Source: Drosophila persimilis
Lineage: Eukaryota > Arthropoda > Insecta > Diptera > Drosophilidae
Direction of reading: 5' to 3'
Assembly: GCF_003286085.1 (NCBI RefSeq)
Contig: NW_020825322.1
Span: 682,001-746,000 of the forward strand
Length of the DNA stretch: 64,000 bases
The notes beneath the pieces were generated by a model that worked only from the letters and a program-made list of their open reading frames with translations, was not told the origin of the DNA and made no database searches. How positions within the stretch are numbered: position 1 is the first letter of the stretch; each line of letters starts with the position of its first letter. Shown piece after piece: positions 46,201 to 58,434 of the stretch. The position numbers were made by a program, and so were the translations under genes.

Positions 46201-49200
46201 GACCGAGACCGACACACAGAGAGAGAAAGAGAGAGAGAGACAGAGAGGGATCGAGATAGAAAGTGCATGTATCTGGCCACATCTAATTGCGATGAAAGTG
46301 GAAAGATGAGCCCCCAGTCAGAGTCCGAGTCCGAGTCCGAGTCCCAGTGAAGCCAACACACAGAGTCGAATGTTTGGGACATCAATTAGGGATAACCCAT
46401 ACATAACATGAGTGAAAGATAACTGCACCTCAACTATAGATCAGTCATAATCGATGGACGATCGGCCATCCACGATTAACGATCATTGATCATTTGGCAA
46501 GCAACTCCAGAAACCGTTTCTGGTTTTATTTTTATTTGTTGTGATCATTTGTGATGTCTTCACTTTCCCAAAGAAATCTCGGAATGACAGCGAAGGCATG
46601 ACTCGGAATCAATCGCAGATCACAGATCATTGATCACTGATGCCAAACCAGATTTGTTCGGGCCAAAAAAGGGGAAGTGTCCCACTCATCCCCAGACAGA
46701 TAGTGAATGGTTTTTCCTGCCACAATTAGCCTTGATCGAGGCTCTGCTGATCTTGCCACTTGCCACTGCCACTCTTGCCACTCTAGCTACTGTTGTGGAT
46801 GATAATGTCAATGTTGCTATTGTTGATTGGAAAACTTGTTACTTGCCCCCGAACAACGACAGCAAACAACAAAAAACAAACAACAAACAATGCGACCGAC
46901 GACTTTCATTATTCGTCCGACGATTGAACAATCGCCAAAGTCTCTTTCTTTTAGTGTGTGTGTTTTCTTTTGGAAATTCGCAAAATCCAAAGAAATGATC
47001 GGATCGGATCGGATCGGAGCAATAACAATGGACAATGAATGCATACGAGTGTATATTTCGATACTTGCATCTATGTATGTACGTAAGTAGTATGTGTAAG
47101 AGGATTGCCAAAGGCCAATCGTTTTTCCGTTGATAGTTGGATAAAATGGATGTTGTGGGGTCCAAAAAAACACCTACATATGTATATACATACGTACCCC
47201 ATCAAAAGAAAGAAGCCTGCGAATTATGATACATCCTCTGTACCAAAGAATTGCGCTGATTGGAAAACCCAAGCGAGCTGAATGATCTGCACCTGCATTA
47301 TCTATAATCAGGAATATATAAGTTGAAGAAATAAAGGGAAAGTAACTACTCTTTTTTTTAAATTTTCCAAATTCACAAGGACTCCCCCAAGAATAGGATA
47401 CATCGGAAAAACTGCTGTGACATTGTTATACAAATATGATTATTTCGTTATCAATTAACTATGGAATATTGTGGAGCTAAAGTATGTATATGCTTATTTG
47501 CCTTTCTTCATTCTGGACTGCCTTTAATGGAGGTTTTCTCAACACAAACACGGTCATATTTTAAGTTTTGGACATTGGTCACTTTTCACTTCCTGAACGA
47601 ACCGAAATAATACAAAATTTAAGCCGATTGATACTTTTGACTATCAAAGAAAAATAAATTAAAACTCAAACACGTTTCGAAGAGAAAAGAAACAATACCT
47701 GAAATGAATTGAAAATAATCGAGACACTCTGGAAAAAACATTGCATAGCATAAATATTATACGTAAATGCAAAAAAATCGAATGTGAACCGAGGAGAAGC
47801 AAATACTAGAAGAATATAATTTATTCGGACAAAACACTAAAACTCCGAAATGAAAACAGAATATACTCGTATGAGAAAATAACCGAAGTGCACAAAAATA
47901 TTTCGGAAAAATTGGAAACAACATAAAAAGATTTATATATATTTTTCGTTAAATAAAAATCGAAGGCAAAATATTGGAATAACAACCGAAAGAATACGAA
48001 ACAATTGGGTTGTGCATTTCATCACTTTTCCGGAATTTGATTTCAATTTTTTCTTTGTGTTTTGTAGAGGGGTCCTTAAGATTGGGACAGTCATCCATTT
48101 CTCGCACGGAACCACTCTTTGATACTCCCCCTCGATCACGCACCGTTTTTGAACGCGTCCAATTACCTCCACAGACTTTCCGTTAATGTTTCGAATTTCG
48201 AAAAAGTCGCAAAAGAAAACCCAAAAAAAGTTACAAACAAAAAAAAGAAGAAAATAAAATAGGAAACAGAAAAGAAGGAGAAGAAGGTGGCGAAGGCATA
48301 AGGCATGCGGCAGGGGCACAGTTTCAGATGGAATGGGGAATCGTGGAGGCGCTGTCTTTGTCTCTATCTCTATTTGTGTGTGTCCCTGCCTCAATACACT
48401 CTCAAAAGGTTCCATGACTTTGACAAGTCGTTTGAAACGTTTACTGTCTAGCCATTCCGACCATACAAATATTTAATTTCCGAATCGCGGCTTTCGAAAC
48501 GATCGTTCGTTAGATAAGGTATTTTTTAGTTTATTAAAGATATTTGAATCGTATTTATTGATGCGATAGAAGCGATTGTTTTGCAAGGGTATTTAAATAT
48601 TCGACCTCTGAAGCTATTGTTTCGCTTTCCCGTCACTCTTCTTGTCTGTTGGTGTGTGGGTGCAGTGTGGCATGCAATGATACGCAGGGAGATGGAAAGA
48701 CGGGGCAGGGCAGGCACAGGGGCACTTGGATAACTGTTGCACAGCTGTTGTCGTCGTACTTGGCGACCAGAATGCCCGATGTTGCCATTGCGGCAGTTGT
48801 TACAGCGATTCCAATACGAGTACGTGCAGCTGCTGTCAGTGCGAAAGCGAGCCATGACAGAATACTCAATGGAGAGGGTATAAGAATTTCGGTGCGGTGC
48901 CAGAGGATTTGCCCATGAGTCATGAATCGATCGATAGATCGATGGATCACTTGCGGAAAAGTGAATGGATTTTGAAAAGCGTATCAGGCTAGTTAGCGCA
49001 TAAGGCATGGTTCGGGAAGGAGAATGGCCATCGAATATTCGTGGAGTTCCTCTCTATTTCCCAAAAAGGAGTCCAAGTTACAATTCTAACAGCTTCTGTT
49101 GCTGACTCTGTTACGAAACTCCCCGCACAATGTTAAACAACATTAGCTTGGCGATCAACCTTCGAGCAGCCAAAAGGTATAACACTTTGCGTACTAAATT

Positions 49201-52200
49201 CTTCTGGGGGATGAATTGGCTAAGGCCTTCGATCTCTGGTGGATGCATTTGCTAAAGGTTTCGGTCTCGACTAAAAGTTAGTTCCTCACAAAGCGAACAT
49301 CAGGTGGGGGCGCCAGCACTGTTCCCGCATTGGACTTAAGTTCGATTGGAGCAAAACAATCGATAGCAGCCCAGCGTTTTAGTGCTGGCTAAGTCCGCAT
49401 TGTTTTAAAAAATTAATTAAAAAATTAACAAAAACATTTCACCCTTTTTTTAACAAACTATTTTTAATAATAACCTCAGTGTTTGCCAACTGAAAAATTT
49501 TGACAGTGGAAGAATTTGAATATCTTCCCTTCACTTATCTTCACTTTCTTTTTCACTCTCTTTCTCTTCTTTCTACGCCTTTAACTCATCTTTCTTCTTT
49601 TGTATGCATTCCATTTTTGATTCTAATCCGATCTAGTGAGAGAAAAAAAGGTATGAAACCATGCCTTGCTTCACCTGGCGGCGTGTAATTCATAAATTTC
49701 CCCAGTCCTGACCCGATTCGACCGTATCGTTATATCTTTCGATCTTTATATCTGCGTTCATTAATTTCTGCCACAATTATTATTTATATTTCGCTTTTTT
49801 TGTGGACCCGGCGATTGCGAAAAGGATGCCGTGGGGTGAGGTTGGACGCGATTATGATTATGCCACACACACGCATTGCAGCGCTTTAATTGCAGTTGCA
49901 GTTGCAGTTTCGATTGCAGTTTGATTCCTGTTCGATGGATTTCCTCCTTCGGCCCGGGCCGTGCTTCGTCTTGGGGACAGAGATGGGGATGGAGACGTTT
50001 TCACTTCCCCTCAAAATGAATCTCACCAGAGTTATTCCCCATGCCACACGCCCCACGCCCCACGCCCATTCGCCGCCATTGGGCGACTGATTCATGGTAC
50101 TCTTTTCTGCCAATTTGCTGTGGCCCCAACTTTGAGTCTAATATCTTATGCAGACTCATAAATCTCAGACTCTACTCCTTCTTTCTGCCTCTCTGGAGCC
50201 TAGGACAGACTGAAAGATGTATGTATGTAAGATGTAAGATGTAAGATGCTAGTATGTACAGATGTATGTCTGTAAATATATGCATTTGTCAGCCATTGGT
50301 CATGGCCCATGGGAAGCGCACCAGGCACCACGGTCCTCCCAAGCCCAAGGGGACAAGAGGAAAGCTTGTCGTTTCTGGAGCCAAAATGAAGAAAAACATC
50401 AAAACAGAGTAGAAAACTATCTTTTTAATGACAGGCCAAATGTGGAACGGGAATGGGAATGGGAATGGGGTGGAATGGGGTTTTAGTGAAGGAAGGGGTT
50501 GGCTTGGCTTGGCTGTTCAGGAGGGGGAAACGGCGAAAAGACATTTGCGATTCGCGAGGCCTGGAGCAGGAAGTCGCGTCGACTCCAACATCGACATCGG
50601 CGACAACTGCGAAGAGTGCGTAATTGCTTTTTAAGCCTGATTTGAGGCACGCCCTGGCCTCACACACTCCCCACACTCCGCATTCCGCGCGCTCCTCTCT
50701 GCCTGCCATTACACCGTCGTTACCGTTACCATTCCCACCCGACAGTGGAAAATGCCCCACTATTAGCGCCAAAAGCTGGGCTGATCAGAGCTTAGAGCTC
50801 AGAGCCGGCGGCGCCTTGGCGGAAGAGACTGACTTTGTCATGTCGCCGGCCAGGTATCTCAAAGACCAACATCGCCAGACACCAGACACCAGACCGCCCA
50901 CATACCCGTACGAGTATGAGCTGGAGGTTGAGATACTCTCACACACAGAGGAAGGAAGATACATAGTTATTCAAGAGACAAAGAGGCAAAACCTGAAGAA
51001 AGGAAAATTTCTGGAAATGACAGGCTTAAAACTTCCACTCAAAAGGTACAAAGACACTATAGAAGACAGGCGAGCAAGAATCCAGTCAGATAAAAGACGA
51101 AAGATACTTCAAAAGAGACGTTATCTTTTGAGGCAGGAATAATCGGAACTCCTAAGAATGAGTACCCAAGATAAGGAGAAGAAACAGAATCCGTTTTGGG
51201 TGTGGGTAGAATTTAGGGGGGCTAAATTAGGATGTAAATATTTACTCAGAAGGTAGGAGGAAGATTTGCTTATAGTCAATAATGTACTCCCTATTTGGGA
51301 ATCATCGGAATGAAAGTTGTACAGTTTTTCCAATGAACAATGAACAGACCTGCTCGTGATTTCGTTCTCAGCTTCAAGTGGGTGAACCGAATTGCGAAGA
51401 GCATGGCCCCCAGGTCGGTAAAGATTGGGTTTAGAGTAGAGCTAGCTGAAATGGTATCTAGTCAGAGCAGAGCTTAATAAGGAGTTCTCATAGCACCGCA
51501 ACTAGTCCAATGCTAGTCCGATGCTCATCTGGAGTGTGTAATCAGCGTGAAAACTGCAAGCTGAGTATGATTTCGCGGCCCCAATTTGAAGATAAAGATA
51601 AAGCAACCGATCTCAGCCCCAAGCGCGGCCCCGGGCTAGTCGATTAATTACTCTTCTGCCCGCCTTTGTCGTGGGCCAATCAATTAGCTCGTCGCTGGCT
51701 CGTTGTGGCCATCGATTCGGGCCCAGATCTTGTGCAAAAGCTAGCCAACCTGGCAGGCCTGTTAGCTTGTCCCTTTTGGCGGTACTCAAGTGTTTGTCAC
51801 GTTCGTCGGTCTTGCGTGTTGGTTTATGTGCCTGTCAAGACGCATCTCGCTTAGGGCACATTCATAGGGTCGGGGCGGGAACAGATCAGTGAATCGGTGA
51901 ATCAGTGAGAGTGAGTGAGCAAAATTAGGCAGATTTTGGGGGGAATGGCGAAGACTGCCTGGGGCTTCATTGGGGATTAGGCAATGGTGATAGTTTGAGG
52001 CGAAACAAATGGTCTTGCGAAATGGAATGCGGCCTTGGGAAACATTTGCCAGTCGAAGAATGAAATAGAACTTTAGAAGGAGAGCCCGACAACTAAAAAA
52101 TGTATGTTATTTATGTACATAGGCAGAAGGAGAGAATAGATGGAACCAGAGGCCGAGGAAGTATCTGGATATCAGGCACTATACAAGACAGAGTCTTTTA

Positions 52201-52440
52201 GACGCAGTCTGCAGATGGGACATGACTCCAAAAAGCAACTACAAGGCAATTATAGTATATGAAGAATTTAATAATATAAATATAATAAAAACGAATCAGA
52301 TAACACACTAAAACATATGAAATTAAATATTTTGAAAATATTTTATCCTGCCTCAAAAAATACATAATAATAGCCACCATTAAAAAGTACTCAAAAAAGA
52401 AGCATCCAAAGATTCGTAAAAAGAAAAAAAGAGAAAAAAA
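40295..52440. other. Long interval without a supported gene
   Basis: I find no protein with a domain, signal peptide plus promoter, or consistent splice structure here. The stretch carries GGTTCG repeats near 41880, CT runs near 42068, GATC-rich repeats near 45830–46000 and 46995–47015, and AC/TG runs near 45060. Open frames near 40295–40650 and 50624–51142 are discussed elsewhere and not accepted. Regulatory DNA or unannotated lncRNA is possible. Confidence 0.45.
44299..44325 (-). mobile_element. Possible end relic of the dispersed repeat
   Basis: The minus strand reads GTACCCGCTCAAAGAGTATA, loosely like the TACCCGGTACTC…AGAGT start of the dispersed repeat. It is short and degenerate. Confidence 0.25.
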
Positions 52441-52447
52441 ATGGAAT
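52430..52447 (-). terminator. Pol III terminator of tRNA-Gly
   Basis: On the minus strand a run of T residues begins a few bases past the tRNA 3' end, interrupted by CTC and followed by more T. This is the standard RNA polymerase III stop. Confidence 0.8.
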
Positions 52448-52448
52448 G

Positions 52449-52520
52449 TGCGTCGGCCGGGAATCGAACCCGGATCAACTGCTTGGAAGGCAACTATGCT
52501 GACCATTACACCACCGACGC
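52449..52520 (-). tRNA. tRNA:Gly-TCC: tRNA-Gly (anticodon UCC)
   Basis: The 72-nt minus-strand sequence folds as a complete tRNA. The acceptor arms GCGTCGG/CCGACGC pair perfectly, followed by discriminator A. It contains the A-box-like TGGTGTAATGG and the B-box GGTTCGATTCC. The anticodon loop CTTCCAA has anticodon TCC, decoding GGA. No CCA is encoded, as expected in eukaryotes, and no intron is present. A T-rich Pol III terminator follows within about 10 nt. It appears intact, and I see no second tRNA in the window. Confidence 0.97.
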
Positions 52521-52524
52521 CCCT

Positions 52525-53290
52525 TAGCCGTGACGGGAACTGTACCCCACTTAATGTCCCTGATCTGATTTCAGGAGGATTCGCCATAGAAAGCAAGTTC
52601 AATTCCAGGTGGAATTTTACATTTTGCATTTTTTTTTTTTGATAAATCAGGAATAATATTCATATGGAAGCCATAAAAAAGGCACTTGGAGGAATGATTC
52701 GTATGATATGGTGGTCAGATCTTAGCGATAGTCATATCCTATTCGATATACATAAGATATACTGTTAATGGTTTGAAATTCTTTCTCTGAGCAGTGCATA
52801 AACACCTGATAAACACCAAAACACAATTTGCTACTTGTAATAAATATAAATCTGTCTGTATAAATCAATAACGAATCTTTGAGGCTTGCCCTTCGGACAT
52901 TCTAAGGTAATCTTTGTTTTTTTCTCTTCTATTCCCCTTTGTTGTTCCCTCCTCTTCAACGAGTCTTCCTGGTTTCGTATCCTCCCTCTTCACCCGTTGT
53001 CAACATCATAGTTTTCCCATAGCGGTTCTGTTTTTGCGGATACGTCACGTGCTGACCGCAGCAGATCAGAGCAGAGCAGCAATAACGGTAGCTGCCGCCG
53101 CAGCAGTAGCCGCACAAAACAGTTGTACAACATTTACCGGTTTATGGGGCACGAGAAGAAACAGACGCAGACGCAGACGTTGACGCAGAAGCTGAGGGGC
53201 TGCCACAGCTGATCGAGTGAGTGTGCCTCTGCCACTGCCTCTGCCCTCTGGCTCTGTCTCCGATGCCTGCCTCTTTTCCGTGCTTCATTC
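52525..53290. other. Intergenic DNA between the tRNA and the CpG-rich block
   Basis: AT-rich sequence with T-runs, then CAGAGCAG and GCAGAC repeats near 53060–53190. No gene is seen. Confidence 0.4.
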
Positions 53291-53329
53291 ATGAATGCAG
53301 CAAGCGGCAGTGGCTCTCTCGGTGGCTCT

Positions 53330-53720
53330 CTCGCTCTATATCTCTCTCTGCCGCGCTCTCCAGTGCCGCTGCCGCTGCCGCTGCCGCATTTGCCTTAAAA
53401 GCTTACGTCGGCGCCTGCGCGCCGTTCAGACCGCGTTCGAAGCGAGCGCTAGGCACACGTCGCGATTTTAGCCGCCATCGTCCGTCGACCGATCGACGTT
53501 CGCTCGTTATCGCCGGCCCCCCGCCCAACATCCCACCCCCCCTCTCGTAAGAGCTTCTAACTTTGCGTGTGTATGTGTGTATGTTTGTGTGAGGAGCGCG
53601 GAAATGGGAGGCTGCAACAGCAGGCGACACTAACGTCCGCCAAGTCCTGCGCGCGTTTCGAGTGCGATTGTTAGGCGCTTTGAGCGGTTTTTGGACGCGA
53701 GGCGGTTTCGGGGCGATTTG
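53330..53720 (+). promoter_or_regulatory. CpG-rich block, possible distal promoter or 5' exon
   Basis: Sequence between about 53400 and 53720 is unusually rich in CG dinucleotides (GCGCCTGCGCGCCG, CGTCGCGATTTT, CGTCCGTCGACCGATCG) compared with its flanks. A donor-like CTC|GTAAGA lies at 53547 and an acceptor-like CCGCATTTCAG ends at 53930, so this may be a non-coding first exon of the plus-strand gene whose coding starts at 55393. That is inference from base composition and splice-like signals only. Confidence 0.35.
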
Positions 53721-54118
53721 AATGCGCTTAGAATCGGTTTGCAGTGCGATTTGAAAGCGTTTGCAGGTTGCAGGTTGCAGGTTGCATTTGCTCTGCTTTC
53801 CTCTTTCCCGTTCTTTGCTTGTTGTTATTGAATCATTTATTTATTTGTTTTTTTTTTGTTGTTTGTTTCTGCTGGAGTGTTTTTCAATTTGAAGCCGAAT
53901 TCGTGATTACGCGCCATTTCCGCATTTCAGGAACTGCCCAAAAGAGAAAAAAGTGATCGAAAAATTATGACAAAATAATACAAAATCCGAAGAAGTGGAA
54001 AAGAGCAGAAGAAAAAAACACCCAAAACAAAAAATAATTACTACAACGAGCACCACTCGAAACTATAACGAAATGCAAATTAATTACAGTACAATTTAAC
54101 AAATAACCGAATGGAATA

Positions 54119-54358
54119 CTAATATTCCGTGCTGTTGCTGTTGTTGTTGTTGTTGTTGTATTCGAAGTCCGAGTCCGAGTCGGTTTCGGATTCGGATTTG
54201 AATTGGATTTGATTTTGTGTGTGTTCCGCGCTAATAGTTTCCTGCACAGCGGCACTAACAATGGCAACGGCCATAACTAGAAAACTGGCCAAAATAAAAT
54301 TTGTTGCGAAAGTGCTGGCTGGCTGGCCGCCTGTCCGCCTGGCCGCCTGGCGTTGCAT
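54119..54358 (-). CDS. Possible 79-residue acidic secreted protein
   Basis: A tentative gene. From the ATG at 54358 a basic N-region (MQRQAARRTGG) leads to a hydrophobic core, FILASFLVMAVAIVSAA. A 40-residue acidic, Asn-rich tail follows, ending SESETDSDSDFEYNNNN…STEY. A minus-strand CATAAAAG (54463–54456) identical to that of the 126-residue secreted-protein gene lies about 100 bp upstream, and no ATG occurs between the predicted start and 54358. AATAAA lies at 53841–53836, about 280 nt past the stop. Against it: the tail is partly encoded by an AAC repeat and a TCCGAG repeat, the region may be 5' UTR or intron of the plus-strand gene, and I know no homologue. Confidence 0.35.
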   Translation of the reverse strand: MQRQAARRTGGQPASTFATNFILASFLVMAVAIVSAAVQETISAEHTQNQIQFKSESETDSDSDFEYNNNNNNSNSTEY

Positions 54359-54455
54359 GTGGCAGCAGGGAGCAGCAGCGGTGGCAAGCAGCTGCTGCTG
54401 CTGCAAGTCAACTTGCTGTGCTTGCTGTTTAACAAAATAAATTTTATTTGTATGA

Positions 54456-54463
54456 CTTTTATG
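54456..54463 (-). promoter_or_regulatory. TATA-like box of the possible 79-residue protein
   Basis: CATAAAAG on the minus strand. The implied start is near 54430, giving a leader of about 70 nt. Confidence 0.3.
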
Positions 54464-55305
54464 CGAAGCCGATAGGATGACAGCCACACGAGCATACTCG
54501 TACTTGTAGCAGCAATAGCAAACACAACAACAACAAAAACAACAATAACGGGAATGGCAACGGCAACGGCAACGGCAACGGCCACAAATGCATCCACTGC
54601 AACTACAACACAATGGTCAAAGGATTGTGGATGCTAGAAACGTGGCTTGTGGCAACGAAGTGGGGGATACCCTAGCAATCGCAGAGCAAATCCTCGAATG
54701 AGAAGTTTTTTATAAAAGAATAATGATACACATTTCCAAAAACTCCACTTCGACTGCAGCCCCTTGCAGTCTACAATTAGCAGATTCCAAGAATGAATTT
54801 TAAGTATATTTTCAATTAATATATTTCAATACATCGGAATCCTTTTAAGAGCACAAAGAATATACTAAAAATCTTTTAGTAGAGCATATACAATTCAGAG
54901 AGTACTCAGAGAGCTTCCCAAGTCATATTCTTCTAATAGGATCTCCATATCAAAGGTTCCATCTTAAAGTATTTATGTTGGAGCACTTTTCAATTCATTT
55001 AAATGGGGAGAGAGAGAGCTCCGAATATTTGTATTGATAAATTCGTTCATGCTCTCGGCTAGTTAGGGTATCCCCCCGATTTGTTGGAGTGCGTGACCCC
55101 ACACATATACCCATATATGTACGCTGTTGGAGGTGCATGTATATGTGCTGCTGTGTGTGTGTCTGTGGCACGACTTGCTCTTGGACTCTGCAGCGCCAAA
55201 TCCACTTGAATCGACGAAAGTGAAATTTCACTTTGCAGTTGTCTTTTGTTGCTGTTGCCGTTGCCGTTGCAGCTGCCCCTGCCACATGGCGAACTCGCTT
55301 TTCGA

Positions 55306-55311
55306 TCAGTT
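55306..55311 (+). promoter_or_regulatory. Candidate initiator of the plus-strand gene
   Basis: TCAGTT with its A at 55308 lies 85 nt upstream of the ATG at 55393. No TATA box is evident at –30. A more distal promoter near 53.4 kb is the alternative. Confidence 0.35.
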
Positions 55312-55392
55312 TGAAAAGTGAAGAGCCTAACCTTAACGAGCATTCATTCTACAGCAGAATACAACCAAAAGCGACAGAGCGAAGCAGTGACA

Positions 55393-55660
55393 ATGATAGC
55401 CAACACAAGGAGCAGATGCCCCAGGAGCAGCAGCAGCAGGCAGAGCACATCGATATCCCCAGCAACATCTTCATCTCCCATTAGCAGAAAATCATCAGGA
55501 ATATCATCGTTCAAATCAGCATCAACAGCAACAGCAGCCACAAGATCGATTGCCACAAATCGATTGCTGGTCGGCGGCTGCCTGGTGCTCATTCTGCTGT
55601 CCCTGGCAACCCTGGTGATGGGCAAGCCCCATCAGGAAGCGCCAGCTGCCACTCAAAATG
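55393..55660 (+). CDS. First coding exon of an unrecognised secreted or membrane protein (partial)
   Basis: The ATG at 55393 (ACAATG context, in-frame stop TGA at 55312) opens an 89-codon exon ending at a consensus donor, AAAATG|GTAAGT, in phase 1. Residues 1–56 are Ser/Thr/Arg-rich. Residues 57–77 (RLLVGGCLVLILLSLATLVMG) form a strong hydrophobic segment, and KPHQEAPAATQNG follows. The long basic N-terminus suits either a type II signal anchor or an unusually long signal peptide with cleavage near VMG–KP. No domain is visible because the rest of the protein must lie downstream of a large intron. I do not recognise the gene. It is transcribed away from the CG3777-like gene. Confidence 0.6.
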
Positions 55661-58403
55661 GTAAGTCCAATCATTTTGCCTCACCTTCTGCACCCCTGCA
55701 TCTGCATCTGCGACTTAATTAACGCGGTCTGCGAAAGTGAAACTCTCTTTCTCCATCTCCATCTCCATCTGCATCCCCCCCTCCCGCCATCTCTATCACC
55801 GTCCGGTCCCGTCCCGACCCGTCTCTATTTCGCGCGGTCTCTCCGCTGATCTCTGGGCATTGTCTTCGGAACCGAGAATTATGGCGCATAAAGTCGTCAA
55901 CCGTCGACTGATGGTCGACCATCAGCGGCCAATGGCCAATAGCCAGTGTCAAGTTGAGCTCCGCTGCTGGCTGCTGGCTGCTGGCAGCGGCTGCTGGCTT
56001 TGATTTGTGGCACCGCTTTCACTTTGGCCAGGTTTCGTAGTAGCTGCTTCGATTTCGGAGGTAACTTGTTACAGCCAAAGACTAATTCTATGAAATCAGA
56101 GATAAATGGCTACAAAATCTGCTTAAGGAAACCCGGTAGCTTTGCATGAAATGTATTTTAATTGGAGTACCACAATATCAGAATAGAATTTAACAGGTAT
56201 GGAGAGTACTTTATTCCACACTACGTAGCTCCTAAAGACTTTTAAATTCTCCACGGAAATGTCAAGGTATGTATGAGTACGGGTTCCCCATTATCAGCAA
56301 TGGATATTAAAACATTTGTCAGCCAGTTACGTTCAATTAAATGCTCACATCATGCCCCACCCTGCTGCAGTAGAGTCACAGTGGGGAAGGGGGCTGCACG
56401 CGCGGAGGGAAGGTGTTGAGCGAGAGGAAAACTACATAAACCTTGCCAAGACTTGCTAATTTGTCAGTAACACTCAAACTAACTATATAACAAAAGGGCG
56501 AAAGCAGACGGATGGCATCAAAGAAAGGCACAAAATTAATCAAAAGAAAAAGATAGAGGCAGAGACAGAGCCACAGCCACAGCCAGAGGCAGAGCCGAAT
56601 AGGGGGAGCTGTGACATGGAGAGTCGAGACAGACCCCCGAGACAAAGGCGGGTATCAAATAACATTTTCCCAGACATCTCGCCGCGCTTACGACATCTTC
56701 AGCAATTACTGGAATAGGGGAGAGGTTCAAGCTGGGACTGGGGACCCACAGACCGCATTTTGCACTTGCTTCCGTATGTTTTCCTTTGTCATGGATGGCC
56801 TGTGCCTGAGCCTGTCTCTGTGTCTGTACCGGTGCCTGTGGCGTCTTCCCCGAACCACAACCCCAACTCCGACTCCGAGACAACTCCATCTGCATTCGCA
56901 ACTGGCTTTTTCCAAAACATTTGCCGCTGTCTCTGTGTCATTATGTCATTGAGCGAGTGTGAGTGAGTGTGCCACAGTGAGTGTTCGAGTGAACATCCAG
57001 TGTTAAAAGTTTTCCCAGACTTCCCAGATTTCGCATTCTGGCCAAAACAATGCCTAGTTACGTTTCAATGCTCGATTCGGCCGGCTCATTTGGTTGTGTG
57101 TTGTAATCAAAGGAGATGTCAGCTGGAGCTGGAGCTGGAGCTGGAGCTGGCTATGAAGATGATCAGCTCTCCAAGAGACAGAGAATTGAGATGTACACGA
57201 GTATGGGAACAGCATGGATATATCTTCAAAGTACACTTACATTTAGCAACTCATTGAACCAAAGTCAAACCCAAGTAGACCTCAGATTGCATCACAGAGC
57301 AGCCCAACCGCAAGCCTTGTGACAGTTTTCCCAGCCATGAGTTGTCAAAGAGCCACCACGATGTTGGGCCGATGTTAATGGTTGGAGTGGGGGAATGGCA
57401 GTGCAGAAGAGGCAGCCCCCAATTTGGGTTAGATCTCAGCCTCAGACATGTAATAATCACATCACATCACCTCCGCCCCCACCACCATCCTCAACGCGCA
57501 TTATATCAACGCTCAGCGCAGATGCTCGGTACTGAAATCCGAAAAACGAGCCAAACAATTGCCATTCATTTGCACAATGAATGAAATTTAATGAGCGCGG
57601 CTCGCATAATACAAATAATAAGTAATAATAAGTGAAAAGGCCCCAAAAAAAAGAGAAAAAACATCGTATATACTTGGCCATAACGTAATCGCCGAGCCAC
57701 AGACAGAGACAGAGCCAGCGCCGAAACCAAAGCCATATAATCGATGTTGCATGCAACATTATTTGAGTATTGTGCTACAAGTACTCGTATGTAGTCTCGC
57801 ACACATGCTTCTTATACTTATTCATATGTACAATATTCAATTTATTATTTATCCAATTTATGAGTATCGACGACGACTGCCGATCGACTGCCGATCGACT
57901 GCCGATCGGCTGCCCGGGGGCCCACATTGAAGGAGACAGATCTGGGCCTGTCAATTGCTCCGTTTTTACGAGCGATCACGACACATACCCTCAAAGGGGG
58001 TACATACACGGACACACGCACATAGACTCGCATCGGCATACCCCAAAATTTTAGAAAATATCGCAATGGAATTGAGAATTGCATGATTCCTAAGCATACA
58101 TTACATACAAGTATGCAGGATATAGTATGGATCACATTTTCCAACCACCCAAACATTCGAAGAACATTCCTCTAACAATAGAAATTGATAAACAACTCAA
58201 TGCAGCACTTTGCCCTTTCCACAGATGGGCCACATTCTGAGATTCTTAGGTAGTTGGGACTCTAGAAAACAACAAGAGCATACAAGCTTCGGCGCCCCCA
58301 AAGTATCTGTTTTTCTTTCATGTATTTTGTATCTCATTTTTCTTCACTTCTCTTCTTGGGCTACCGTTGGAGTTTAATTTTGTGGCTACTGTTGCTGTTA
58401 TTG

Positions 58404-58434
58404 TACGAGTACGAGTACGAGTACGAGTACGAGT
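58404..58434. repeat. GTACGA hexanucleotide microsatellite
   Basis: About five uninterrupted copies of ACGAGT/GTACGA in otherwise non-repetitive DNA. Confidence 0.9.

Noticed and set aside
48570..48900. Region between AAGGGTATTTAAATATTCG and GGGTATAAGAATTTCGG as a mobile element
   Set aside because: Both edges resemble repeat ends I have seen in flies, but the interior shows no landmark shared with the other copies, so the evidence is too weak.
50624..51142. Plus-strand 172-codon frame ending in a Lys/Arg-rich tail
   Set aside because: Purine-rich DNA gives Lys/Arg/Glu by composition. The start is not supported by an ATG or promoter, and no domain is visible.
52198..52629. Minus-strand 143-codon frame over the tRNA gene
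   Set aside because: It is simply read through the tRNA and its AT-rich flanks.
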